A stretch of DNA of 64,000 bases, from NCBI GenBank assembly GCA_963728765.1, contig CAVSKX010000002.1, positions 496,001 through 560,000 of the forward strand, in the 5' to 3' direction. This document shows positions 40,854 to 47,962 of the stretch, one piece after another (the first letter of the stretch is position 1; each line of letters opens with the position of its first letter). The stretch comes from AC-32 sp963728765. Its GTDB lineage: Bacteria; Actinomycetota; Thermoleophilia; Gaiellales; Gaiellaceae. The notes beneath the pieces were generated by a model. That model worked only from the letters and a program-made list of their open reading frames with translations. It was not told the DNA's origin and ran no database searches. The position numbers and the translations under genes are program-made.

Positions 40854-41702
40854 GTGAGCCAGGTCGAGATCCGCGACCTCGGTGAGCCCGAGGCGGTCGT
40901 GAGACATCCGCTGGGCGCGACTTACCAGGTGCGCCTGGCAGGAACGGTGGTCAGCCATCATGTTCTGCAGCCGGGTTGGAGTTGGGAGGAACACGCGCGG
41001 CCTGAGGTCGGGACAGCCTCGTGCGAGCTCTATCACCGAGGGATCGTGCTCAGTGGACGGATGGGTGTGCGGACCGACGAGGGCGAGGAGGTGCTCATCG
41101 GGCCAAACCAGGTGTTTGACCTCCCGCCCGGCCACGTCACCTGGGTGGAGGGCGACGACACGCTGGTGATGGTCGACTGGGCCGGCGGCGCTGGATTCGA
41201 CGTGCAGGGAGGCGAGAGCGTACGCGTGATGGCCACCGTGCTGTTCACGGACATCGTCGGCTCCACGGCGCAGGCGCGAGAGGCCGGCGACGCGGCCTGG
41301 AAACGCACGGTGGCCATGCACGACGATGTCGTCCGCACCTTGCTAGTCCGCTACGGCGGCCGCGAGATCGAAACCGCCGGGGACTCGTTTCTCATCGTGT
41401 TCGATGGCGCTGAGCGCGCGATCCGCTGCGGACTGGCGCTCGTTGAAGCGCTGGCGGCGATCCGAGCTCCCATCCGCGTGGGGATTCACAGCGGCGAGGT
41501 GGAGCCGATCGCTGAACACGTCCGCGGGGTGGCGGTCCACACGGCCGCTCGCATCTTGGGCGAGGCCCATGCTGGCGAGGTGCTCGTTTCGGGCACCACC
41601 CGGGACCTTGCCGAGGGCGCCACCGGACTGACATTCGAGCCGCGGGGCCGGCACCGCCTCGAGGGCCTGGGCCGAGAGCACGACCTCTTCGCCGCTGCGT
41701 GA
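40854..41702 (+). CDS. Cupin sensor fused to a class III adenylate/guanylate cyclase
   Basis: 282 residues from a GTG. Residues about 30-115 are a cupin barrel (VVSHHVLQPGWSWEEHARPE; ELYHRGIVLSGRMGV; DLPPGHVTWVEGDD). Residues about 123-282 are a class III cyclase domain: metal Asp in VLFTDIVGSTAQ and in TAGDSFLIVF, then GIHSGEVEP and AVHTAARILGEAHAGEVLVS. The usual substrate Lys before the second Asp is Glu-Thr here, and Asn of N.AAR is His. The His variant is common in one actinobacterial subfamily; the Lys change may alter or abolish activity. The 3' end overlaps a convergent hydrolase frame. Confidence 0.88.
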   Translation: MSQVEIRDLGEPEAVVRHPLGATYQVRLAGTVVSHHVLQPGWSWEEHARPEVGTASCELYHRGIVLSGRMGVRTDEGEEVLIGPNQVFDLPPGHVTWVEGDDTLVMVDWAGGAGFDVQGGESVRVMATVLFTDIVGSTAQAREAGDAAWKRTVAMHDDVVRTLLVRYGGREIETAGDSFLIVFDGAERAIRCGLALVEALAAIRAPIRVGIHSGEVEPIAEHVRGVAVHTAARILGEAHAGEVLVSGTTRDLAEGATGLTFEPRGRHRLEGLGREHDLFAAA

Positions 41703-42606
41703 ACGGGTTAAACGCAACGCGCTGGGAACGGCCGGCGGCAGATCCAGGCCAGCTCGGTTTGGCCGGAACGAACCGCTTGACGAAGTCGAGCGCGGTCTGC
41801 GCGACCTCCTGCCAGCCGTGGTCGATCGTCAGTGAGTGGCCGCGGTTGGGGATCTTCTTGATCTCGGTGACGCCCTGGTTGTGCTTCTGCCGCTTGTAGG
41901 CGGCGTTGGCGATCGCCCAGGGAACGGTGTGGTCCTTCTCACCGTCGAGGATCAGCAGCGGGCCCCGATCGGGGTTCTTCGTGTCGACCTTCGCCTCGGT
42001 CCCGGGGTTGAGGTTGGCATTGCCCATCTGGGCCAGCGCCATCCCCGATCCGGCCACGTGGTAGGTGTCGTACAGGCGCTTCGACTCGTCCTCGTCGAGG
42101 GCGTTCGTCCAGCCGTACTTGAACTGGTCGAAGGTCAGCGTGATCGCGCGGCCTCGATACCGGGGGTCCAACAGAAATTGTGCACTCACCTTGAGCGTGG
42201 AGAACGGCAGCGGCAGGACCCCGCGAAAGATTCCCGGGTCGATGGCAACCGTGGCTGCCGAGAGCCCCTGGCCGGCCAGCATCTGAGCGAACAATCCGCC
42301 GGTCGAGTGCCCCATCACGACGGGCTTCTGGTCGAGCTTGCCGATCACGTCGGCCGTGTGGTCGGAAACCTGCTTCAGCGTCTTGTTGGCGAGGACCTCC
42401 GGGTTCGCCCGCGCCTCTTCGACCGTTTCCGGATCGTCCGGCCAGTCCGGCGTCAGCGGCGCGTAGCCGGCCTGCTCGAAGAAGTCCGCCCAGTTGGCCC
42501 AGCTGCTCGGCAGCAGCCAGAGGCCGTGGATGAAGACGACGGGGGTGTTGCCGGAGGCGTTGGCCGCCTCGATCTCCCGGTTTTCCCGCTCGGAAACTGA
42601 CGCCAC
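41392..42606 (-). CDS. Alpha/beta-hydrolase with run-on C-terminus
   Basis: The GTG at 42606 with GAAGGGAG gives ASVSERENREIEAAN, then GNTPVVFIHGLWLLPSSWAN (oxyanion), PVVMGHSTGGLFAQMLAGQG (nucleophile Ser), LILDGEKDHTVPWAIANAAY (acid) and PNRGHSLTIDHGW (His). The hydrolase fold is complete by FVKRFVPAK at about 41775. The frame then continues some 130 codons of Arg/Pro-rich sequence, 311 bases of it antisense to the cyclase gene. The natural stop seems lost; real homologues would end near 41770. Confidence 0.85.
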   Translation of the reverse strand: MASVSERENREIEAANASGNTPVVFIHGLWLLPSSWANWADFFEQAGYAPLTPDWPDDPETVEEARANPEVLANKTLKQVSDHTADVIGKLDQKPVVMGHSTGGLFAQMLAGQGLSAATVAIDPGIFRGVLPLPFSTLKVSAQFLLDPRYRGRAITLTFDQFKYGWTNALDEDESKRLYDTYHVAGSGMALAQMGNANLNPGTEAKVDTKNPDRGPLLILDGEKDHTVPWAIANAAYKRQKHNQGVTEIKKIPNRGHSLTIDHGWQEVAQTALDFVKRFVPAKPSWPGSAAGRSQRVAFNPFTQRRRGRALGPGPRGGAGPAARMSVRWRPRQGPGWCPKRAPRQHGPRPRCERPCGPPPRGRVQRSAPPRRCESPRGWELGSPPALQRAPVRSGSRAQRHRTR

Positions 42607-42648
42607 AACGAGCTCCCTTCCGGTCGGGTGCAAGTCACCGACCCTAGC

Positions 42649-42942
42649 TCAACGCTCCCATGACCGCGCCTCGTACGCCCGATGGACGGGGCCGTCGAAG
42701 AGCGGAAGCCAGTGCGCGAGGGCGGCCGACAGGACCGGGTCGTCAAGGGTCGCCAGAACCGACTCGCGGGCACCTGCGCCCTCGAAGAGGAAGACGACCT
42801 CGCCCTCCGAGAGGAAGATCGCCCAGCGGTCGACGGCGTCGGGCACGATCGGCTCGACACCGTCGGCGAGGAGCTTCGCTGCGCGTTCGCGCTCTCCGGG
42901 CTTGAGGCGAGCTACGAGGACAATCCGATCGAGTGCGCTCAC
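42649..42942 (-). CDS. Hypothetical protein, possible dimeric-barrel fold
   Basis: 97 residues from a GTG: RIVLVARLKPGERERAAKLL, RWAIFLSEGEVVFLFEGAGA, ARESVLATLDDPVLSAALAH and WLPLFDGPVHRAYEARSWE. The strand-helix-strand pattern resembles ferredoxin-like ABM proteins, but I recognise no family. It precedes the hydrolase by 43 bases on the same strand and is divergent from cydA, their starts only 18 bases apart. Confidence 0.6.
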   Translation of the reverse strand: MSALDRIVLVARLKPGERERAAKLLADGVEPIVPDAVDRWAIFLSEGEVVFLFEGAGARESVLATLDDPVLSAALAHWLPLFDGPVHRAYEARSWER

Positions 42943-42960
42943 GTCGGGCAGTCTAGGCGG

Positions 42961-44328
42961 GTGAGCCAGCTCGTCTTTTTAGCGAGCACCCCGCTGGCCG
43001 AGGTGCAGCAGGACTATCTGCTGCAGGCCAGGCAGATGCAGGCGCTCTCCTTCGTGGTGCACATCCCACTCGTCTGCTTCGGGATCGCGTTCCCGGCGCT
43101 GGTGCTGTTTGTCGAGTGGCTCTATCTGCGCACGGGCGACGAGCTCTATCGGACGTTGGCGAGGCGCTGGACGAAGGTGATGGCGGCCCTGTTCGCCGCC
43201 GGGGTCGTGACCGGGACGATCCTCAGTTTCGAGCTGGGCCTCCTATGGCCCGCCTTCACCGCCAGCTTCGGGAGCGTCTTCGGGCTCGGGTTCGCGATCG
43301 AGGGCTTCTCCTTCTTCCTGGAGGCCATCTTCATCGGCATCTACATCTACGGCTGGGACCGCCTCTCTCCCCGCGCTCACTTCGCCAGCGGAATCCCGAT
43401 CGCGATCGCCGGCTTCACCGGCTCCCTGACGGTGATCTCGGTCAACGGCTGGATGAACCACCCGACCGGCTTCCAGCTCCGCGACGGCAAAGCGGTCGAT
43501 GTGCATCCCGTCCAGGCGCTCTTTGGCAACAGCTACTTCTGGCACGAGCTCGTGCACATGTATCTGGCCGGCTACATGGTCACGGGCTTCCTCGTCGCGG
43601 CCGCCTACGCGGCCGCACGCCTGCGCGGGCGCTGGGGCCGGTACGAGCGCACCGCGCTCGCGATCCCGCTGGCCGTCGCCGCGCTCTGCGCGCCGGTGCA
43701 GGTGCTCGTCGGCGACTGGAACGGGCGTGAGGTGGCCCGCACACAGCCGACCAAGCTCGCTGCCTTCGAAGGGCTCGGCGAGACGAGACGAGGGGCGCCC
43801 GTGCATCTGCTCGGCTGGTACCGCGACGGTCGGGTCGACTACGGGGTCCCCGTCCCGCGGCTGCTTTCCCTGCTCGCGTACCACGACCCGGACGCGCGCG
43901 TCGCCGGCCTCGAGTCCGTGCCGGCGGACGAGCGCCCGCCCGTCAACGTCGTCCGCATCGCCTTTCAGACGATGGTCGGGATCGGGACACTGCTCGCCCT
44001 GCTAGGCGTCACGTTTCTCGCCGTTCGCTGGCGGCGCAAGCGGCTACCGGAGTCACCGTGGTTCTACCGCGCGCTTGTGCTCGCGGGACCGCTCTCGGTC
44101 GTGGCGCTGATCTGCGGCTGGGTGACGACCGAGGTCGGACGCCAACCCTGGGTCGTCTACCGGGTCATGCGAACCTCCGAGGCCGTCACGGGCGCCGGCG
44201 GCATCGCGGTCGGCTACGCGACGCTCGCGCTCGTCTACCTGGCGCTCGCGCTCGCGGTTGCCTGGATTCTTGCGCGGCTCGCCCGCGCTCCACTCGACCC
44301 TGCACCTTTTCCCACCGAGGAGCGCTGA
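42961..44328 (+). CDS. cydA: Cytochrome bd-type quinol oxidase subunit I
   Basis: 455 residues from a GTG, with about nine membrane helices. The N-terminal ARQMQALSFVVHIPLVCFGI carries the haem b595/d-proximal His; ARTQPTKLAAFEG holds the conserved Lys and Glu of the quinol site; RIAFQTMVGIG has the haem b558 Met; EVGRQPWVVY is the GRQPW signature. The Q-loop is short. It oxidises quinol and reduces oxygen with high affinity, without proton pumping. cydB follows two bases after the stop. Confidence 0.95.
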   Translation: MSQLVFLASTPLAEVQQDYLLQARQMQALSFVVHIPLVCFGIAFPALVLFVEWLYLRTGDELYRTLARRWTKVMAALFAAGVVTGTILSFELGLLWPAFTASFGSVFGLGFAIEGFSFFLEAIFIGIYIYGWDRLSPRAHFASGIPIAIAGFTGSLTVISVNGWMNHPTGFQLRDGKAVDVHPVQALFGNSYFWHELVHMYLAGYMVTGFLVAAAYAAARLRGRWGRYERTALAIPLAVAALCAPVQVLVGDWNGREVARTQPTKLAAFEGLGETRRGAPVHLLGWYRDGRVDYGVPVPRLLSLLAYHDPDARVAGLESVPADERPPVNVVRIAFQTMVGIGTLLALLGVTFLAVRWRRKRLPESPWFYRALVLAGPLSVVALICGWVTTEVGRQPWVVYRVMRTSEAVTGAGGIAVGYATLALVYLALALAVAWILARLARAPLDPAPFPTEER

Positions 44329-44330
44329 TC

Positions 44331-45575
44331 GTGCATCTCTACGCGCTGCCGCTCCTCTTCGCGCTCATCGGGCTCGCCTTCTACACCGTGCTTGCGGGAG
44401 CCGACTTCGGCGCCGGCTGGTGGCAGCTGACGGCGGGGAAAGGCCAGGACGCCGACTCGATACGCGACCACGCCCACCACGCGATGGGCCCCGTCTGGGA
44501 GGCGAACCACGTCTGGCTCATCTTCGTGCTGACCGTCGTCTGGACCGCCTACCCGGTCGCGTTCGGCTCGATCGCCTCGACGCTTTCGATCCCGCTCTTC
44601 ATCGCCGCGGTCGGGATCATCTTCCGCGGCACTGCCTACGCCCTGCGCGCCGGCGCGTCGACGAGGCGCGAGCTGAGCGCGATCGACACCGCCTTCGCCA
44701 TCTCGTCGATCCTGACCCCGTTCGCGCTGGGCGCCGCAGTCGGTGGTATCGCCTCCCTCCGCGTTCCGGTCGGCAACGCCGCCGGCGACCCGTGGACGAG
44801 CTGGCTCAACCCGACCTCGCTGCTGATCGGCGTCCTCGCCGTCGTGACCGCCGCGTACCTCGCCGCCGTCTTCCTCTGCGCGGACGCCGCCCGGCTCGGC
44901 GAACCGGGGCTCGAGCGCAAGTTTCGCACCCGCGCGCTCGCGACCGGTCTCGTCAGCGGGGCGATCGCGCTCGCCGGCCTGCCCGTGCTGCGCTCCGACG
45001 CCGAGCCGCTCTACCACCGTCTCGTCGAGGGCAGGGGGCTGATCGGCCTGATCGCGTCGATCCTTGCCGGCTGCGCGACGCTCGCGCTCGTGTGGTGGAA
45101 GCGCTACGAGGCATCGCGCTACACCGCGGCGCTCGCCGTCGCCGCGATCATCGCCGGCTGGGCGCTCGCCCAGTCACCGGTCTTCCTCGAGGGACTGACC
45201 GTCCGGCAGGCGGCCGCGGGCCGGGAAACGCTCGTCGCTGTGGTCGTCGCCGTGCTCGCGGGAGCGGTAATCCTGTTCCCCTCGCTCGCGCTGCTCTTCG
45301 GATTCGTGCTCGGCCGTGCGCCCGGCCGTGGCGAGAGCGGTGCCGAGCGGCGCGAGGCGCGTTCTCTGGTCACCGCCCTCGGACCAGGGCTGCTGCCGCG
45401 GCTCGCGATCGCCTGCCTCGTGGCCGGGGTCGGATTCCTCACAATCGCCGAGGCAGCCTGGGCGCATGCCCTCGGCGTCCTCAGCCTCTTCGCCTTCATC
45501 GTCGCCGCGTTTCCGGCCGCTCTCCCACCCGATCTTCTGACGGCCCCGAGCAAGAACCGCGAACCGCCGGAGTAA
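44331..45575 (+). CDS. cydB: Cytochrome bd-type quinol oxidase subunit II
   Basis: 414 residues from a GTG. LPLLFALIGLAFYTVLAGAD, FGAGWWQLTAGKGQDADSIR, and HHAMGPVWEANHVWLIFVLT with the CydB motif GPVWEANHVWL are unmistakable. Multiple membrane helices follow to the end. Partner of CydA in the oxidase dimer. No cydCD-type exporter or cydX is visible next to it. Confidence 0.95.
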   Translation: MHLYALPLLFALIGLAFYTVLAGADFGAGWWQLTAGKGQDADSIRDHAHHAMGPVWEANHVWLIFVLTVVWTAYPVAFGSIASTLSIPLFIAAVGIIFRGTAYALRAGASTRRELSAIDTAFAISSILTPFALGAAVGGIASLRVPVGNAAGDPWTSWLNPTSLLIGVLAVVTAAYLAAVFLCADAARLGEPGLERKFRTRALATGLVSGAIALAGLPVLRSDAEPLYHRLVEGRGLIGLIASILAGCATLALVWWKRYEASRYTAALAVAAIIAGWALAQSPVFLEGLTVRQAAAGRETLVAVVVAVLAGAVILFPSLALLFGFVLGRAPGRGESGAERREARSLVTALGPGLLPRLAIACLVAGVGFLTIAEAAWAHALGVLSLFAFIVAAFPAALPPDLLTAPSKNREPPE

Positions 45576-45640
45576 CAAGTCCCTAAGAAATCGAGCGTGG
45601 CGCCAACTCATCGCCCGATCGTTCGTCTTCTGTTCTTCGC

Positions 45641-46867
45641 ATGAGTACCGCCTCGCCCACGAACGGAGGGGAGACGATTGACTCCGCGCTGACCCGCAGG
45701 ACGTCGCGTCGGCGCATGCGCGCCGGGTGGGCGTGGTTTGCGGGAGGTGACGGCTTCGTCCTCCGGAACGTCCCCAGCGAGGCGAGCTTCCTCAACGGGC
45801 TCGGCATGTGGGTCGCGGGGATGGCGGTCGTCAGCGGCTTCGGGATGACCGTCGCCGCCAGCCAGTGGTGGAGCACGTCGATCACGAGTGTCCTGTGGGT
45901 GCTCCCGCTCTGGGCCGTGCTCTACTGCCTGATCGAGCGTCTCGTCCTGAAGAGCTTCGGCACGAGCTGGGCATGGAACCTCGTGCTCACGGTTCCGCGC
46001 CTATTGCTCTCGCTCGCGATCGCGCTCGTGATCGGGCTGCCGGTGGCGCAGGTGATCTACAGCGGGTCGATCAACGACGAGCTCAGCAAGACGACGACGG
46101 CCCGGATCCACCAGGCGACTAATCAGATCACGCGCACGTACGACGCGAAGGTCGCCGCGGCGCAGAAGGAGATCGATGCGGCGCAGGCCAGGGAGACGAG
46201 CCTCCAGCGGCAGGTCACGAACAGCCGCTTCCTCGCCGACTGCGAGGCCGGTCTTCAGAGCTGCTCGCAGACCCACAAGCTCGGCCGCGGCCCCTTCTTC
46301 AGGCGCGACGCCCGCCGGGCGGCCGCCGCCGCGGCAGAGTTGAAGCGCGCCCGTCCCCAGATCGAGGCGACGATCGCCGCGAACCGTCACAAGATCGAGG
46401 TCTGGCGGGCGGCCGAGAGCAGCCAGCTCGCGAACCGGATCGCCACGATCAAGGCCGACCGCGACTTCCTCGCCCGCCAGGCGGCACTCGAGCGCGTCGA
46501 GAAGGCCAGCCCGGCTGTGAGGAAGTACGTCGAGTTCTTCCTCGCGTTCCTGATCGCGATCGACCTCGTCGCGCTCATGCTCAAGCTCACCCATCTCTTC
46601 AGCACCGGCGGCGCCTACGAGCGGAGCGCGGCCGCGCTCCGGGCGAACGACCTCGTCGAGGTGCACCGCCTCCAGGAGCGCGCCAACGTCCTCACCCGCC
46701 GCATCACCCTCCAGTCGCACGCCCTGCAAGAGGCCGACGAGCTCAGGATTCGGGGCGAGATCTCACGCGAGCCCGAGCCCGAGAGCGATCAGCTCGCGCT
46801 GGACGAGCACCTGAGCCGCCGCCCACCGCTCGGCGGTCCGGCGCCCGCCACGCCGCTCGGCGACTAG
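45641..46867 (+). CDS. DUF4407 membrane/coiled-coil protein
   Basis: 408 residues. Three N-terminal hydrophobic segments (LGMWVAGMAVVSGFGMTVAA; SVLWVLPLWAVLYCLIERLV; LVLTVPRLLLSLAIALVIGL), a long periplasmic-type coiled region (ARIHQATNQITRTYDAKVAA; AQKEIDAAQARETSLQRQ) with a Cys pair (ADCEAGLQSCSQ), a further helix YVEFFLAFLIAIDLVALMLK and a cytoplasmic acidic tail. This is the DUF4407 layout, of unknown function. Its stop overlaps tail-to-tail with the next gene by four bases. Confidence 0.85.
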   Translation: MSTASPTNGGETIDSALTRRTSRRRMRAGWAWFAGGDGFVLRNVPSEASFLNGLGMWVAGMAVVSGFGMTVAASQWWSTSITSVLWVLPLWAVLYCLIERLVLKSFGTSWAWNLVLTVPRLLLSLAIALVIGLPVAQVIYSGSINDELSKTTTARIHQATNQITRTYDAKVAAAQKEIDAAQARETSLQRQVTNSRFLADCEAGLQSCSQTHKLGRGPFFRRDARRAAAAAAELKRARPQIEATIAANRHKIEVWRAAESSQLANRIATIKADRDFLARQAALERVEKASPAVRKYVEFFLAFLIAIDLVALMLKLTHLFSTGGAYERSAAALRANDLVEVHRLQERANVLTRRITLQSHALQEADELRIRGEISREPEPESDQLALDEHLSRRPPLGGPAPATPLGD

Positions 46868-47361
46868 GCGCGGGCGAGCTCTTGCAGGAAGCGTGGGATG
46901 CGGCCCTGCTCGAAATCGTAAAGACGCAGCCAGCGAGGAGCGATCGAGATCCTCGCCATCTGCGGATACATCGATCGCACGTGTGCTTCGAAGGCAGCTG
47001 CCTCGTCGTCGTCCATCGACTTCCGTGAGGCGGCCAGGTACTCGTCCGGGATGCCGTCGACGATCTCGATCTCGGCCAGGCCGCGGACCTGGAGCGATTG
47101 CATGGCTCCGGGCTCGCTCTCGATCGTGAGCGCGACCTCGGGCCGTTCGCGGACGGCGGACACCTTCGGGGCGGTGGTGGCTGTGCAGACATGGATGCGC
47201 TCGCCATCCCAGTGGAAGCCGATCGGGACGACACGGGGCAATCCGTCAAGTCCGACGTAGGCGATCCGCGCAACCCGGGCCGAACGCAGGAGCTCTTGCG
47301 TGCGGGGGTCGTCGAGCTCTTCGCCAATCCGCTCGGGGGCCATGACGCGCTCACCGGCCAT
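46864..47361 (-). CDS. PNPOx-like F420/FMN split-barrel protein
   Basis: 165 residues; an inner ATG at 47343 is an alternative start. SARVARIAYVGLDGLPRVVP, IGFHWDGERIHVCTATTAPK and RERPEVALTIESEP are the fold signature and cofactor phosphate contacts; LQVRGLAEIEIV and a C-terminal helix complete it. Members reduce or detoxify small molecules using FMN or F420. Second split-barrel protein in this window (the other is at 7662). Substrate unknown. Confidence 0.85.
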   Translation of the reverse strand: MAGERVMAPERIGEELDDPRTQELLRSARVARIAYVGLDGLPRVVPIGFHWDGERIHVCTATTAPKVSAVRERPEVALTIESEPGAMQSLQVRGLAEIEIVDGIPDEYLAASRKSMDDDEAAAFEAHVRSMYPQMARISIAPRWLRLYDFEQGRIPRFLQELARA

Positions 47362-47464
47362 CCTCTCTTCGCGTCTACCCGGTCGGAGTCGTGTGGAAAC
47401 AGCGATCCCTTCTTGAGGATTGCCAAAGAGCGGAGCGCGGCCGCGCAGGCTCTAGAGTCACACG

Positions 47465-47914
47465 GTGAAGCGAATCGAAGCCGCGCATCGCTTCGACGTC
47501 CCCGTTGAGCACGGCTTTGCGTTCATCACCGATACCGCGAACTGGGCGACGTTCTGGCCCGGCTACGTGCGTCTCGAGGAAGGCTCGAGCTGGGGAGCAG
47601 CCGGCGACACCGCACGACTCGTGACGCGGTTGCTCGGGCGCGAGCGGCTGCTGACGATGACGATCACGACCTTCGAGCCGAACCGGCTCGTCACGTACCG
47701 CAGCACGCAGCCCGGCCTGCCGGACGCATCCCACGCGCGGCATTTCGAGCCCGACGACGGGGGATTCGTCTACCGACTCGTGGTCGAGTACGAGCCCCGC
47801 GGAGGGCTCGCTGGTCTCTTCGATCGTTTCGTGCTCGCGCGCGGAATCCGGCGAGCGTTCCAGCACACGTTCGCAGCTCTGGAACAAGAGCTGGCCCCAG
47901 TTCGGACGAGCTGA
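47465..47914 (+). CDS. SRPBCC-family (polyketide cyclase/CoxG-like) protein
   Basis: 149 residues from a GTG. KRIEAAHRFDVPVEHGFAFI, WATFWPGYVRLEE, ITTFEPNRLVTYRSTQPGLP and a C-terminal helix RGIRRAFQHTFAALEQEL describe a START-fold lipid/ligand-binding protein. Single gene, divergent from the split-barrel gene and convergent with the BNR protein, with a terminator hairpin between the latter two. Confidence 0.82.
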   Translation: MKRIEAAHRFDVPVEHGFAFITDTANWATFWPGYVRLEEGSSWGAAGDTARLVTRLLGRERLLTMTITTFEPNRLVTYRSTQPGLPDASHARHFEPDDGGFVYRLVVEYEPRGGLAGLFDRFVLARGIRRAFQHTFAALEQELAPVRTS

Positions 47915-47915
47915 G

Positions 47916-47950
47916 AGCGCCTCGCCCGCGGACGGCGCGGACGAGGCGCT
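47916..47950. terminator. Hairpin between convergent genes
   Basis: AGCGCCTCG and CGAGGCGCT form a nine-pair stem around a 17-base GC-rich loop just after the SRPBCC stop and before the BNR stop. Its symmetry allows it to act on both transcripts. Confidence 0.6.
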
Positions 47951-47962
47951 CCCTGATTCAGG

